Under the pieces are notes generated by a model. The model was not told where the DNA came from. It saw nothing but the letters and a program-made list of their open reading frames with translations, and did no database searches. 64,000 bases of DNA. It comes from Artemisia argyi. Its lineage: Eukaryota > Streptophyta > Magnoliopsida > Asterales > Asteraceae. Location of the stretch: assembly GCA_030686995.1 (NCBI GenBank), contig CM060687.1:165262770-165326769 (forward strand). The letters run 5' to 3'. The translations under genes and the position numbers were made by a program. Position 1 is the stretch's first letter. Every line of letters begins with the position of its first letter. Shown one piece after another: positions 11,629 to 22,687 of the stretch.

Positions 11629-12260
11629 CTAGCAGGGTCCTGGCGCGATGCAGCTGCGGACACCCTGTAATTTAATTTTTTCGATTAATAATTTATTTTA
11701 TTTGTACATTTTTTGGCAATAGCTTTACTGATTAGTTTTTTTATAGCAAAAGTTTGATGAAATTTTGCTTTGTTTGTATTATTTTATTTATTATTTATTT
11801 TATGTTTTTGTTTAGTAGTTTGTTTGGTTTGTACAATATGTGAACATATTTTAGTTTATTATATTCTTTTAGACAATAAATTTACGGATATCAAAAATTT
11901 CATTTATCTCGTGTCCGTTCGGGCTCGAGCCCATTTGGCCTATTGCCCGTTCAGGCTTAAAAATTTGTATAATATGCTTTATTATTTGTATTAGTGACAT
12001 TTAATGTAGGAATTGTGTTTAAGTTGGTTGTACAATATGCTTGATAATTTGCATTTCTTATATAAGGTAGTTTTAATAAATGTATTAATTGTATTTATTA
12101 ACTATTTAATTAATTGTATTTAAGTCATTAATTTTAAATTTTAATGGCAAAAAATGTCTAATTGTGTTAAATCACTTGTACTTTTAACATTGAAATGTGT
12201 AATGCTTAATTTTAAGTATTCTATTAATAGTAGGTATTCATGCTTTATAATATAGTATGA
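11629..12260 (-). mobile_element. non-autonomous Helitron, 632 bp, complete
   Basis: On the minus strand it begins TC (12260) and ends CTAG (11629), lying between a host A (11628) and a host T (12261). That is the insertion rule of Helitrons (5' TC, 3' CTRR, between A and T, no target duplication). GC-rich sequence just inside the 3' end (CCGCAGCTGCATCGCGC) could form the usual short hairpin, but the stem is weak. The empty site is preserved in the duplicate host segment at 36561/36562 (attattgcata, then ttttcggc). No ORF for Rep/helicase is present. A longer copy of the same family lies at 38998-39751. A GC-rich block with GGGCTCGAGCCC lies at about 11920. Confidence 0.9.
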
Positions 12261-12649
12261 TTTTCGGCTTCACTTCTACTTTAAGACACACCTTTTATAT
12301 GTAAGCATAGAAAAAAAAAAAAAGAAAAAAAATCACATGAGTTTATACGAATTCTACTTTGGATTGTTTCCAAGATTGTGTTGGGTCAAAAGTATATATT
12401 CAGTGACATGTTAATATAGTAAATAGAAATGTCAAAATCATAACTGAGCTGACACAACCACTTTTTTTGTTTGGTAGGTTAAAACCCTAGAAAGGATATC
12501 TGAGTTTAGATTCGAACCTTGGTTAGCTCAGCTGGAGGTTGTATAATTTACCAACTCACCCACCATTTCATAGGATGTCAATTTTGTCCAATCTTTTAAC
12601 ATATACAGACTTGTATAAATCACGTGTGCCACAACATATATAACTCTTA
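12261..12649. repeat. resumed host repeat unit after the Helitron
   Basis: The sequence continues the duplicate seen at 36562-36910 (TTTTCGGCTTCACTTCTA, then the AAATAG and AACCTTGGTTAG parts). A SINE-like copy is at 12455-12580. The duplicate ends at about 12647 (ATATAACTC), where an inserted composite begins. Confidence 0.65.
12455..12580 (-). mobile_element. tRNA-related SINE-like copy 7
   Basis: Minus strand: GTGGGTGAGTTGGTAAATT (box A) and AAGGTTCGAATC (box B). A-rich 3' end with the TGTGTCAGCTC flank shared with other copies. Confidence 0.55.
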
Positions 12650-12794
12650 TAAATAGTGTGAGGCGTGGCATGACCGCGACCAAGTCTTATACCTTAGGAG
12701 TCATGGCGAAGGCACGTCGTTTCTTAAAACGTGACTTAAAGTGGCATAAACATGAAAATATCAATAGATTTATATATTTATATTATATTTCATA

Positions 12795-12823
12795 CTAGTT
12801 ATAAGACCCGCGCACGCGCGGGG
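12795..12823 (-). other. Helitron-type 3' terminus with GC hairpin
   Basis: Read on the minus strand, a 6-bp stem (CCCGCG and CGCGGG, loop of 4) at 12807-12822 is followed by eight bases and CTAG ending at 12795, with host T beyond (A at 12794 on the given strand). This is the standard Helitron 3' end. The matching 5' TC end was not located; it should lie to the right, before the right inverted repeat at 15330 if the Helitron is nested in the left repeat. Confidence 0.7.
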
Positions 12824-14220
12824 TTCACACAAGTTATATATTGTTTAAGATTATTAAATGTGAAAATCATACGCATAACTAACATTCAAACACCCCTTTG
12901 GATATCAAAATTGGATCTATATGTTGCTATATGTATAATGTTTTTAGTACATTAGACATAAATGTTTATAAAAATAAAAATAAAAACAATTAGAAAAGAA
13001 AATTGAATGTGACTTAGAAATATTGAAACATTCTTCTTCTTAAAATAATATTGCGGAAAAAGAATTCTTTAACCGGTAGTCGAGGCAGATACCAATGAAA
13101 TGTGTCTAACCTCGAGTCACTCACCTTCTCTCGTGCCATCTTTAAGGTTCTCTCTTCATAAGAATACCACATCAATGATGACTTAAATATATTTCCACGG
13201 TATGGTCAACCTGTACATCTTGTAAAAACGAACCAAGATTATCGTTTTTCTTAAATGAGTAGGTTTGTTCCTATTTGAATATCTCTATAATCCTAGCAAC
13301 TGATGGTTTAACAAAAATAAGTGAGCAGATATCACAGAAATCATGATACCTAAGAAAAAGAGCAAGTATACTTCTTTTCTTAAATCAAAATGTTACATAA
13401 CCTACTGAGAGCAAAATAGCTCTTAGTCATTGTTGTGCCAATGTTTCTTATCCCGTTTACCTATCTATGGCTAGTTAACTTGAGCTTCAAATGCACTATT
13501 ATAGACAATATTGTAAAAAGCTGCATAATAAGGCACCCTCTTATAGTACTATTTTCCCCAACCTTACTGCCAAAGTAACTAAAATCCAAGAAAATCGGTC
13601 TTTTTTATATTGAACATACAATCAACAACTTCAAACTAATTAATAAGAAGGATTAATATATCAACCAAATAAGAGAGTTAGCTTATCACTGTGAGCAAAA
13701 ACCAAACTGAAACTAAAGCTTTTTCGTATTATCATCATCATTAGCATTTCCGTACTCATAAGCAAACTCTAATAATGTAATAGAAATATAGTATTTGTCA
13801 TAACTTCTATATAAAATTGTGAAAATATATACATCTTGTGCTTCCTACATTCAATAATTACCTTTTGAGAATCAAATTTAAGGTTGAAAGCTCCACGGTG
13901 TTTCATTTTGTTGTTTCTTCCATTAAGTAATTCACATTTTGTATTTGCCTTATATCATCAAGAGAAAATTTGTCAGCTAGGGAGCAAAGTAACAGACATA
14001 CACAATTTTTTTATCAACCCCAAAAATCGTGACCATATATCTACTACCTTAACATTACTTACTTCACACCTGATAAGTCCTTCAAAAGTTGATGACTTTC
14101 TTTATGGGTTTAATCACAATACTCAACCTATGTAAAACACAATGAAAGAAAAAGATGACGTTAGATATAAGTCAATCATGCATGTGTGGTATTCATCTTA
14201 GGCAACTGTAAAAACTAAAA
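12824..14220. other. no recognised gene
   Basis: AT-rich sequence, presumably the body of the Helitron or of the inverted-repeat element. Short ORFs (for example at 13884-14135) have no recognisable domain and no codon signal. Confidence 0.5.
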
Positions 14221-14224
14221 AGTA

Positions 14225-14368
14225 TATGTACCCATTGATAATCCAATCACATAGAATTTGGTACCAATCTGCAACTTATCATCATCACTTTTAACTGCAC
14301 TTTATGAAATTGATCACTTTCTCCATAACCTGCCCGATCTAGTGACACATCATAACTTTGCAGCTTCC
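14225..14368 (-). pseudogene. captured alpha/beta-hydrolase gene fragment
   Basis: On the minus strand an acceptor-like TTGACAG is followed by codons for SYDVSLDRAGYGESD, then, after degraded sequence, LQIGTKFYVIGLSMG. These two pieces match the adjacent DRAGYGESD and nucleophile-elbow (G-x-S-x-G, here GLSMG) regions of plant alpha/beta-hydrolase-fold proteins, with the catalytic Ser in GLSMG. Only about 45 codons are present, with no start, no Asp/His part of the triad and no further exons, so it is a fragment. It has the same orientation as the Helitron ends at 12795 and 18673, as expected for gene capture. Confidence 0.7.
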
Positions 14369-14689
14369 TGTCAATGTAAAATTATGTGTTAGGTAAGACG
14401 TTATAACTATTAAAAAAAATCAATTTAAATGGAAGTTATATCCCTAAAATACACATAACATATTCACCCACTTGAATATCCTAACCTTTTTCATGTATTA
14501 AATAGCGAAAAACTGTGTTCAAACATGTAAAGATATCTTTTATATAATCACCTACAATCATAAGAAAGATTTATTACCTTATGACCTAAACCCACCTAAG
14601 ACAACCTGTTTCGGTCCGTACTTAGACATTTACTTGTTTTTGATCCATTATCCATCTGCCCAAGATGGTTAGTTTGCAACCTCAAGAGG

Positions 14690-14735
<46 letters not shown>

Positions 14736-15329
14736 GGTGCTAAAAGGTCTCGAATGGTACTTTTTCTAGTTTGACCGTAGATTTCAAAGAAAACAGCAAC
14801 ATGAAAGACTATCATTCATAGTCTTAACACCGTTTGACGCGATTTCTTGAAACTGAATAAATATAACATACCACTAACAACATTAATGGTCCGGCAAAGG
14901 TGTTGTTCTTCGTTGGATCCCATGACTTTCTTACACTATTTAACTTGAACTTCCTACCACCAGTAACATCTTTCACTAATTCTAGAAGCACATCTACCAT
15001 CCTGACATGACCTTCTACAACACTGGTTCACCACTGGATTTACCTAGTATCATGTAGCCAGCCAACCACTCTATCAGATTTTGCAAATAATTAAAATTAC
15101 CCACTAACATGTTTTAAACAATAACCAAAAAGTGTGTACTTTGATTTTGACCATAAAGTCTTTTTAGTTCTTTATCTAAGATAAACCATTTGACACTCAA
15201 ATCAAAGTCTTTATTCTTTTAAAATCAAAGTGGTAACAACATGAGTTTCTAAACTCTTACCTGAACATCAATTATCACCAAATTCATTATGTATAACTCT
15301 TTTTGTAAACTCGATATATATATGAAATA
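14369..15329. other. no confirmed gene; T-run and one open minus-strand stretch
   Basis: A T-run of about 42 bases lies at 14692-14734. On the minus strand, about 15040-14885 stays open for about 50 codons (contains GHVRMVDVLLELVKDVTGG) and could be another captured exon. I do not recognise the family, and the length alone does not prove coding. Confidence 0.35.
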
Positions 15330-15465
15330 TGATATCATATACATCTATAATATTTTCATATTTTGTAACGCTTTAAGTCACGCCCGGAAAAACGATATGG
15401 CTTTGCCATGGATCATAAGGCATGAGGTTTGGTCATGACATTACGTCATGCCTCACGCTATTTTA

Positions 15466-16560
15466 ACATTGATTTTGATTTACAATTATTTTTTTTGTAC
15501 GTGGTAAAATTTCATATATTGTACTTTCGTACGCATCTTGTGTTTGTGTTGTTGATTTATCATCTTTTGAATTTTAAATGAAATTGACTAAAGTTATGTT
15601 TAACGCATTTTGTTGCTATAAATTCATACTTATATTTTTAATTTTTTTTAATTATTATTGAAAAGTGCATTTTTTTAAAACAAAAAATGTTTTGTTTATT
15701 ATTTTTTATTGAGATAGTCAAAAATAAAAGTTTTCAGTTGTCTTTAGCATTAAAAAGTAATGAAGTTTAAGGCATTTTTGTTTATCTTTTATAAACTAAA
15801 CTAACAAAAAGGGTAATCAGATGAGTGTTCAAGTTATCCAAAGAAGGCGAGTAAGATATATGTAGCCTAACCGGATACCTAAAAGTTTCCATTTCCTTTG
15901 TCACACCCAAAATGTTTACGTACTGAGGGTCAAACCTAAGATCTCAACTATCTTCACATAAGTTGGATTAAAACTAACCAGAATAGATTAGTATTTTGCA
16001 ATATTGGATCTCCATATATATGCAATATTGTAGAAACATAATCAAGAGAGAAATTGCATCAAATAGAAGTAGCAAACTTGTCATTTTTTTTACCAGCACT
16101 TAATTGGATACCAACAAACAACAATTTCACACACAAAAAAAAAAAAAAAAAAAAAAAAAATTCTTGAAAGAACTAAAGATGCACCAGAATACTCAAGGCT
16201 AATAAGAAAATGGACTTAAAAAACAGGTTCCAAAAATGAAGTTCCCATAAAAAAAAGTGCAAGTTATATAAGTGAGGATGTGATATGAGTTGTAACCTAT
16301 ACGCTTTAAGCATGCCATCTCCGTGCATTTGAACTATCCAAGAAGGACTTATAAGTATCTAATGGATCGAGAATAATTTTATATTTCACCGATAATATAA
16401 TATAGGATCAAGAGTTTTTTACATTACACCGACGATACAATTTGTGTTTATTGTTGTCAAAACTGAAACCTAAAATATTTTATATATACATTAAAAGCTT
16501 ATATGCTCTAAAGGTATACAATCGTGATCGGTACAACTACAATGGGTAAACGTAAAGATG
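15466..16560. other. no recognised gene
   Basis: AT-rich sequence with an A-run at about 16133-16161. Nothing with a domain signature was seen on either strand. Confidence 0.5.
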
Positions 16561-16564
16561 AACT

Positions 16565-17500
16565 CTAAAGGGACGGACTCGGGTGGTTGCCAATGCCACT
16601 TCCATTTATGCTATTTGGTTTAGACATCGTAGTTACCCTAGAATCAGTAACAAAACTACTACTTGTAGATTTTGAAAGCTCTATATTCATGTTCCATACT
16701 TTCTTTTCTTCTTTTGAACCAACAAAAATGTACCTAAAATAGCACACATAAATTGATGTTCAAAATTTGCAACGTAATAATAGTTATGATTTTGTATGAC
16801 TTCATGTGCTTGTTTAAGATACATAGATTATTCAATAGTTTATAAAATAACAATGAAGAATGTGAAACTACTACATTTTTCTAACTTCCAACATTTTATA
16901 GTCATATCATTAGTGGACAAAAATGATATTTTGACTTGAGGCCCTTTTAAAAAGTTGGGAGTAAACCCCATATCAAAACTGAATTGTGGAAGCCATAAGT
17001 TTGACCTTAAATAGTCAAACTGTGATTTTATGCATGATGCCTCTTTCTGGTCTTCAAATGATTTTGTGCATGCCTCTTTCTGGTCTTCAAATGAGTTTGT
17101 GCATGCCTCTTTGTGGTCTTCACCCGATTTGACCCTTTAGCCGACATGTCCAACCTATTCACTTAGGCACCTATATACAGATCTGTACATGTTGAAAAAT
17201 TATACCATGAGACTCACCTATGCTTACATCCATACCACGACCAACCGTATCCCTCGGATCTGTATCATCATGAGATAAAAAAGACTCGAAGTTATCATCA
17301 AGAGATCCATCCTCAACAAACCTGTCCATATCAGCCTGCACAATGTCTTTCTCATCACACTGCAAAATTTTATTGCCAATAAGAACTAAAAGGAAGGTTC
17401 ACCTTAATGATCTCACCACAAATGTTACTTCACACTCGCCAATTGATTTGACAGGATGTAACATTAGCGGGACCATCAGCATCAAACATCATTAAAGTCT
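16565..17500 (-). pseudogene. captured LEUNIG-like co-repressor gene fragments
   Basis: LEUNIG-type proteins are plant transcriptional co-repressors with an N-terminal LUFS domain, a Q-rich middle and C-terminal WD40 repeats. On the minus strand, about 17500-17420 reads TLMMFDADGPANVTS, and 17362-17195 reads [21 protein letters not shown] and on to [12 protein letters not shown] before a GTGAGT donor-like site. Both match, in order, the linker before the WD40 region ([14 protein letters not shown], then DPRDTVGR, is diagnostic in my recollection). A third piece at 16565-16747 (KKVWNMNIELSKST, then VTDSRV) may be a decayed WD40 exon; this is weaker. Start, LUFS domain and most WD40 repeats are missing and stops occur, so it is non-functional. 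Confidence 0.7.
17037..17125 (+). repeat. 33-bp tandem repeat, nearly three copies
   Basis: ATGCCTCTTTCTGGTCTTCA starts at 17037, 17070 and 17103 (the last with one change), a period of exactly 33. It lies within the intron-like gap of the LEUNIG-like fragment. Confidence 0.85.
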
Positions 17501-18672
17501 TAACTTTTATGCTTTTTGCAAAACTAATCTTTATTTGTTAAATCTAAATCCAAACACCCCTATCTATATATAAACTCCAAACACTCCCATTCAACATACC
17601 CGTAGCCAAGTTGACCTAACATATATTTCTTCACGTAATCAAAAATTTCCCACGAATACTTTTGAAAAGTTTTGTTAATGTTCTGGACAACATCCTATTT
17701 TAAGGTTGTTTTCAAATTGCAAAAGACCATCATTTATTTACGATGCCCGTAACCATGTTCGCCCACCCATTTTTCCACCTCTAAAGCATTTGGTATAGGC
17801 GGAGATACATACCTCAAGCATGTACTTTTGCAAAATTCTTGATAGTTAAAAAGAAAATAGTCAAACGGGTTAAAAGACAGTAAATGTCTACATTGGGTGC
17901 ATATGAAAGTTTAAGGAGTAAAAAAAGATAGTTTAGTGGTTCAAGACGGGCTGTCTGCTTTAACATGTACTACAATATGATTTGTTTCAAACCGGCCCAT
18001 TTTGAATTTTGACCCATGCCCATCTTGACACCTCTACATAATGCCAAACAAAAAGACGACAACGCGGAAAACCTTGAAGAATTGCACCATCGTTTGAAGG
18101 GTAATGTTTGGTGGAAGTACGTGAAACCTTATTGTGGGTTGTAACCTCATAAACGATATTCCATGACACAGTTAAATGGGTAATTCTAAATTATATGTAA
18201 AATCACCCATAACCTCACAATCTCATGAACTGTGCATATTATCCAATGCATTCAGAATTCTTCCTAATTTGAAGTCTAACTAAACTTGAGTGTTTACTAA
18301 ATTCACATACTTAAGGACAATAGATAAGAATAATATAATGTAAGTTTTTAGATACTATTGTGAGTATTCAGATTCAATGTATGAGAATTCATTTTACATA
18401 AACTATAATAATAATATAGCTACTTGCTGCACACAATCCTTTTGAAAAATGTTGTGTATAATCCAGTAGTCTAATTTTAAGTAGTACTTTTAGCAAACAT
18501 GGATAAAGAAGTTTGGCAAATTCTTTTATCATTCAATCCATTAGTACAAATAAAAACCTAGTTCGTTGCTCAATGCTCAGTACCTTGGATTCACTTGGAA
18601 TAAAATCCACAATCACTGAAGGATTTTCTTAAGGGGATTTGGCGTATGTTTTTTTGTTTTGTTTTATGTTAA
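17501..18672. other. no recognised gene
   Basis: AT-rich sequence. The minus-strand ORF at 17987-18169 ends in a stretch (AGGTGTCAAGATGGGCATGGG on that strand) that resembles the ends of hAT-type elements, but no partner end was found. Confidence 0.45.
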
Positions 18673-18697
18673 CTAGTTAAAATAATAGCGCACGCGC

Positions 18698-18710
<13 letters not shown>
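18673..18710 (-). other. second Helitron-type 3' terminus
   Basis: Minus strand: GCGC, GT, GCGC (4-bp stem) followed by about 11 bases and CTAG ending at 18673, next to host T. Weaker hairpin than the one at 12807. The T-run at 18699-18728 follows. The 5' end was not found. Confidence 0.5.
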
Positions 18711-18735
<25 letters not shown>

Positions 18736-19489
18736 TTGAATAACATATTTTTATTTATTAAAAACTAAATAATTTAATCTTTGTTTTGTTTGATTTATTA
18801 TTTTTAATTATAGTTTTTATTATTAAAGATAATCATTTAAAAAGTTTAATCCTATTGTAATTATAGATAATTATAGTTTTTATTATTAAAGATAATCATT
18901 TAAAAAGTTTAATCCTATTGTTAGTTACATCTTATCTATATTTTTTGTATTTATCTTCTACTTGTGTAGTATATCAACAAAACGAATTTAGAAATTTATA
19001 AATTAAAAAATAATAATTAATTAAAATATTACTTAATAAGGAAATAATCTTTTTTTTGAAATACGAAAGTCCCCGAGGTTTTGTTGTATTATATAAAAGA
19101 TGGGTACACCGGCTTTTTATGAAAATTTTACATTTGGGTCCACGACTATTGAAGATTAACCCGTAAGCCCATGGGTATCTTTTGTTTTTTTGTACATTGA
19201 TATATAAAATGATTTTTTTAAGTCTCTAGCTAAATCAAGTAATATTTAGGGTTCTTTATTAAACATATTTAAAATAAATAAATAATAATCAAAAAATTAT
19301 TACCAAATAAAGTATGATTTGATTTTTTTGAAATGAAAAAGTCCCCACTAGGAGTTTTATTTTATTAGGAAAAAGATATACCGAGTTTACAAAAAATGTT
19401 ATACAAAAAGAATAAAGTGAAGAAACTTGCGTGTAATCTTCTTTATTTTTTCAAAAAACCTTTTTCATCATAGTTGAATTAAAAAAAAA
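18711..19489. repeat. AT-rich repeated sequence with a 63-bp tandem duplication
   Basis: TAATTATAGTTTTTATTATT starts at 18805 and again at 18868, a period of 63 (copies 18805-18867 and 18868-18920). The block around AAAGTCCCC with TTTTATTTTATTAG occurs at about 19060 and 19340 and again at about 23810, so this is a small dispersed family, probably the body of a decayed Helitron-type element. Confidence 0.55.
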
Positions 19490-19606
19490 ATGTACGCCGC
19501 GCGTCTTTTTACGCCTCATCTCACGCTACGACTAAAGCCGACGCCTTAGTTGGAGGTCACGCCTCGACCTTAGCGGCGTCATGCCACGCCTTTTAGAACC
19601 ATGGTA
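19490..19606. repeat. GC-rich end of the inserted composite
   Basis: The reverse complement of the last bases (GGCGTGGCATGAC) matches the string just inside the left end at 12663-12675. Host repeat sequence resumes at 19607 (GTAATTACCAAC), where the left flank had stopped at about 12647, so about 6.95 kb was inserted, with about 40 bases of the expected host unit missing. Confidence 0.55.
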
Positions 19607-20290
19607 ATTACCAACAACAATGACTGGATTAACTAGCTCTTAACGAGATATGGTAAAAAAATGTAAACATGGAATAAATTATATTCTTGACCAAATGCAT
19701 CAATAATGGTTCTTGTTTGGTTTAGTTTGATGCGGTGCAATTTTCCATATCAAGTATTCACAAACCTTAACAGGGATTTGATATTTTACCAAACTGAATA
19801 ACTTCGAAATTTAAGAACTCAACATCCTAGTTGATTTTTACTCTGAGATTTTGACCTTCCTTAATTTCGGTAGAAGGAGAAAGTGCAACATCAGCACAAA
19901 ACACGTACAACTAAAACTGAACTGGATCATGTTTCTCGATGCACACTTTGTAAACAAAAAACTCAAACTCAGTTAAAAATTTAAGATCTGAGTGAGTTCA
20001 TTAGATTGGTTTCAAAACTAGAAATACCTCTAGGATGAAAATAAAGCAATAGACAAGTAGGTAAGTTGTTTGGACATTAGTTGGGTAATACCAATTTTAA
20101 GAAGTATCTCATCTTAACCCAAAACAATTAAGCAAAGTGAAAACACAAGAGAAAGGGATTAAAAACTAAGCAGAACTCTCTATTTACAGCAACGAATTAG
20201 AATTAATTTCTAAAAATTGGTTAGTAAAAACTTGGTAAGCAATGATGTTTTCCAAGCCATCAAGGATGTTGTTCCTATAAGCAAAAATTT
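19607..20290. repeat. recurrent AT-rich unit, copy
   Basis: Follows 7390-8220 in order (ATTACCAAC, ATAATGGTTCTTGTTTGG, TTTCGGTAGAAG, CTCTAGGATGAAAATA, TTAGTAAAAACTT). It ends at about 20260 (AAGCAATGATGTTTTCC), where unrelated sequence begins. Confidence 0.75.
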
Positions 20291-22552
20291 AGTAAATAAT
20301 GGAAACACCCAGAAATAAGGAGAGGGAAAAATGTCAAAATTAACCTTGTGTAACGCCTCTATTAGATCTGGTATAATATAGTCAGACAATTGCTTTTACA
20401 TAGGACTCTTTGCGACCCTGGGACTGCCCTTCTCTACGTCTAATTTTGCTGAACGAAGTAAAAGTCAAATGCTAAGAACAACATATTTAACTAATTTTAA
20501 GTTTATTCGAGAAGAATTAGTACCTGAAACTGCATCATTCCTAACTTCTTTGAAAATAAAATTTAAGAAGCGGCACTGACTTTTTTTTAAGCGGCACTAA
20601 TTTTATGCAACCTGTTCATTTATTTAGATTTTATACTTGGAAAGTTCCTTATGGAGTCTCAAACGACATTGCCGTCAAATACAAAGAATATAGGTGCTTA
20701 ATACATCATGGCCACCAGTAGATTTATTTTTTATTTTATTTATTTATTTATTTATTTTAATAAATCACATAAAGCACTACAATTTCCAATCCATACTTAA
20801 CCTTGAGCTATCTCCTCTATTTACCTACTAATCACGTAGTTTACTAATTGGGTAGTGAGTAGTTAAAATTCTAAGATATATATGCTTAAGAGTAACCTCG
20901 TAAACTCATTGATCATGAACATGCTGCCTTATCACAAAATTCTTTATACATAATATATGCCAATTTTGCAAACAGTTTCTTTACTTTAAGTCTTCACACG
21001 CAATTGGCAAGTGTTAAGATTTAGACATAAATTAAAGTTATTCCGGTTCTAATCAATTAATGATCCACTCAATTTGCATTCTATCATAAAGTTATTTTGT
21101 GTCCAAGATATACTTCCTCTTATCCCAGGGTACAATATGCGCTAAGCACATTTGTAGCCATTTATAATAGCTGAGCGCCTTGGTGTTGCAATAGCATCAG
21201 AGGTGGGCAGAACATGCAAGTTTTGGTATGATTTGAGTTAGGTTGACCTAAATCAAATTATGCGTCAATCCTTAAACAATATTTTAATAAATAGTAGTGA
21301 GCATGTCAAATGGCTTGTGAAAATTTGAGTATTTTGTAGATGAGTTAGTTTTAACGAAATCTTCACATCCGCCTAATAAATAAGAAATACTAGTTAATAT
21401 GCACAAATCAAATTTGTAAACTCTTAAACCAACCAACCCATTTAACACCCTTTCTTTTTTAGTCACACTTTTTACCTGTAAACCAGAAAATACAGCCCAA
21501 ACCGACCAAGTGAAATAAATTGGGTTGACGTTGCCCCTGTGCCTGCCTTTCATATGTTTATATGTATATGCAAAGTTTTTATTTGGGAGATAAAAAATAT
21601 ACCTGATGAAAAGCATATGTGTCTTTGATTCTGGAAAGATGAAATCATCATTGTCTTTAGCAACCACCTTCCTAATTGTGAAAACTGATTTTCAGAACCA
21701 AGGCAACGAAATAGCGAACTTGATATTTGTAATTGGAAATGGTAGGCATTCCTCCCATTCAATGCTGTCGTATCGGAAAGGAGTTCCTTTGTGTGCCGGG
21801 ATTGCTCCGTGTTGGCAACATGAATGTGTTCCCATCATGAAAGGTGGATGTCTTATCAACCTGATAAAAAGAAAAAAATTTAGGTAAATAATCAGGTGGT
21901 CACTTATTCGACAGTAACCAAATCCACAAAGAGAACGTAAACTTTTTATGAAACAAATCAAACAGTCAGTTGATTCATATTGACATAAAGGTCATCTTTT
22001 CTTACACTCATGTTAGTCCAAATTAAGAAGCAACTCCTTCACTGATTCTAACATGTTATGCAAGCAATGTTTTAAACTATATTAGCAGATCACAAAACTA
22101 TAGACATAGTAATGGATTATGCGGGTATAATAATAAATAGTTAACTTAAGTTCCAGCCTTAACTGGCAAAATATAACCAAGACTGCACAAAAAATCATAT
22201 TAAATTAAGAGTCGTGTTGGCATGAGATTTATATAAAAAGTTAACCAAAACTGCACAGAAAAGTCAAAACAAACTCAGACGCGCTTGAACCGTTTGCAAG
22301 CATATGTGGATTCAATGTTCTCTAAGCATTTTATAAGGTAATTTAGTGATATTGTTTTTAATTATCCAAGGTAAGCAAAACAACAAATAAATGAGTTATA
22401 AAATTTGCAAATGTTATATTGTAGTCTGTATGTATTCTATGTTTGCATAATGTTTTTTCTTCTACATATCACGTAGTCAACAACTACCGACCAACAATGT
22501 ACGGTAACACATCATGGGCTTGCTCTTATTGCATCAGCCCTTGTAGTCGAAC
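20291..22552. other. low-copy region with an exon-like minus-strand stretch; unrecognised
   Basis: This region does not repeat elsewhere in the window. A TTTA microsatellite lies at about 20710-20758. On the minus strand, a polypyrimidine tract and CAG at about 21875 are followed by an open stretch reading LIRHPPFMMGTHSCCQHG, then GTPFRYDSIEWEECLPFP, to a stop near 21695, and then by another open frame. The residue choice (Cys, His, Pro-rich) looks gene-like and could be another captured exon, but I do not recognise the family. Confidence 0.4.
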
Positions 22553-22687
22553 TGTTAGTTGATATTTTGCGTCAGACTTAAGGATAAAGAAAGTGGGTGC
22601 AATAGACAATTATTTGATTATTTCACATCTATATATCATACTTATAATGTTGTTTACTTTTGGTGCGCATTCTCTACATGGTATCAG
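22553..22687 (+). mobile_element. possible TRIM or Copia LTR remnant with PBS
   Basis: TGTTAGTTGATA (22553) to TTCTCTACA (22678) is a 126-bp TG-to-CA segment directly followed by TGGTATCAG (22679-22687), which is the plant initiator Met-tRNA binding site start. That is the arrangement of a short LTR with PBS. No second LTR copy or PPT was found nearby. Confidence 0.35.

Larger units (their letters stand above)
12650..15465. mobile_element. element with long diverged terminal inverted repeats (class II, family unassigned)
   Basis: The left 145 bases (12650-12794) match the reverse complement of about 15330-15465. Both begin AATAGYGTGAGGC, then share GACCAA, CATGGC, TCGTTT, CGTGACTTAAAG, ATGAAAATAT, ATAGAT and TATTTCATA in the same order with small indels. 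This is a long-TIR structure, as in some Mutator-like or foldback-type elements. I found no target duplication (flanks CTTATAAAT and ATTTTAACA differ), so the exact ends are uncertain. No transposase ORF is visible. A Helitron-type 3' end interrupts the left repeat at 12795. An alpha/beta-hydrolase fragment lies inside. Confidence 0.6.

Noticed and set aside
18717..18960. Scaffold or matrix attachment region
   Set aside because: It is AT-rich with T-runs, but nothing beyond base composition supports this.
21284..21667. 127-codon minus-strand ORF
   Set aside because: Length is at the chance limit in AT-rich DNA and no family is recognised; only the neighbouring stretch at 21620-21880 looks exon-like.
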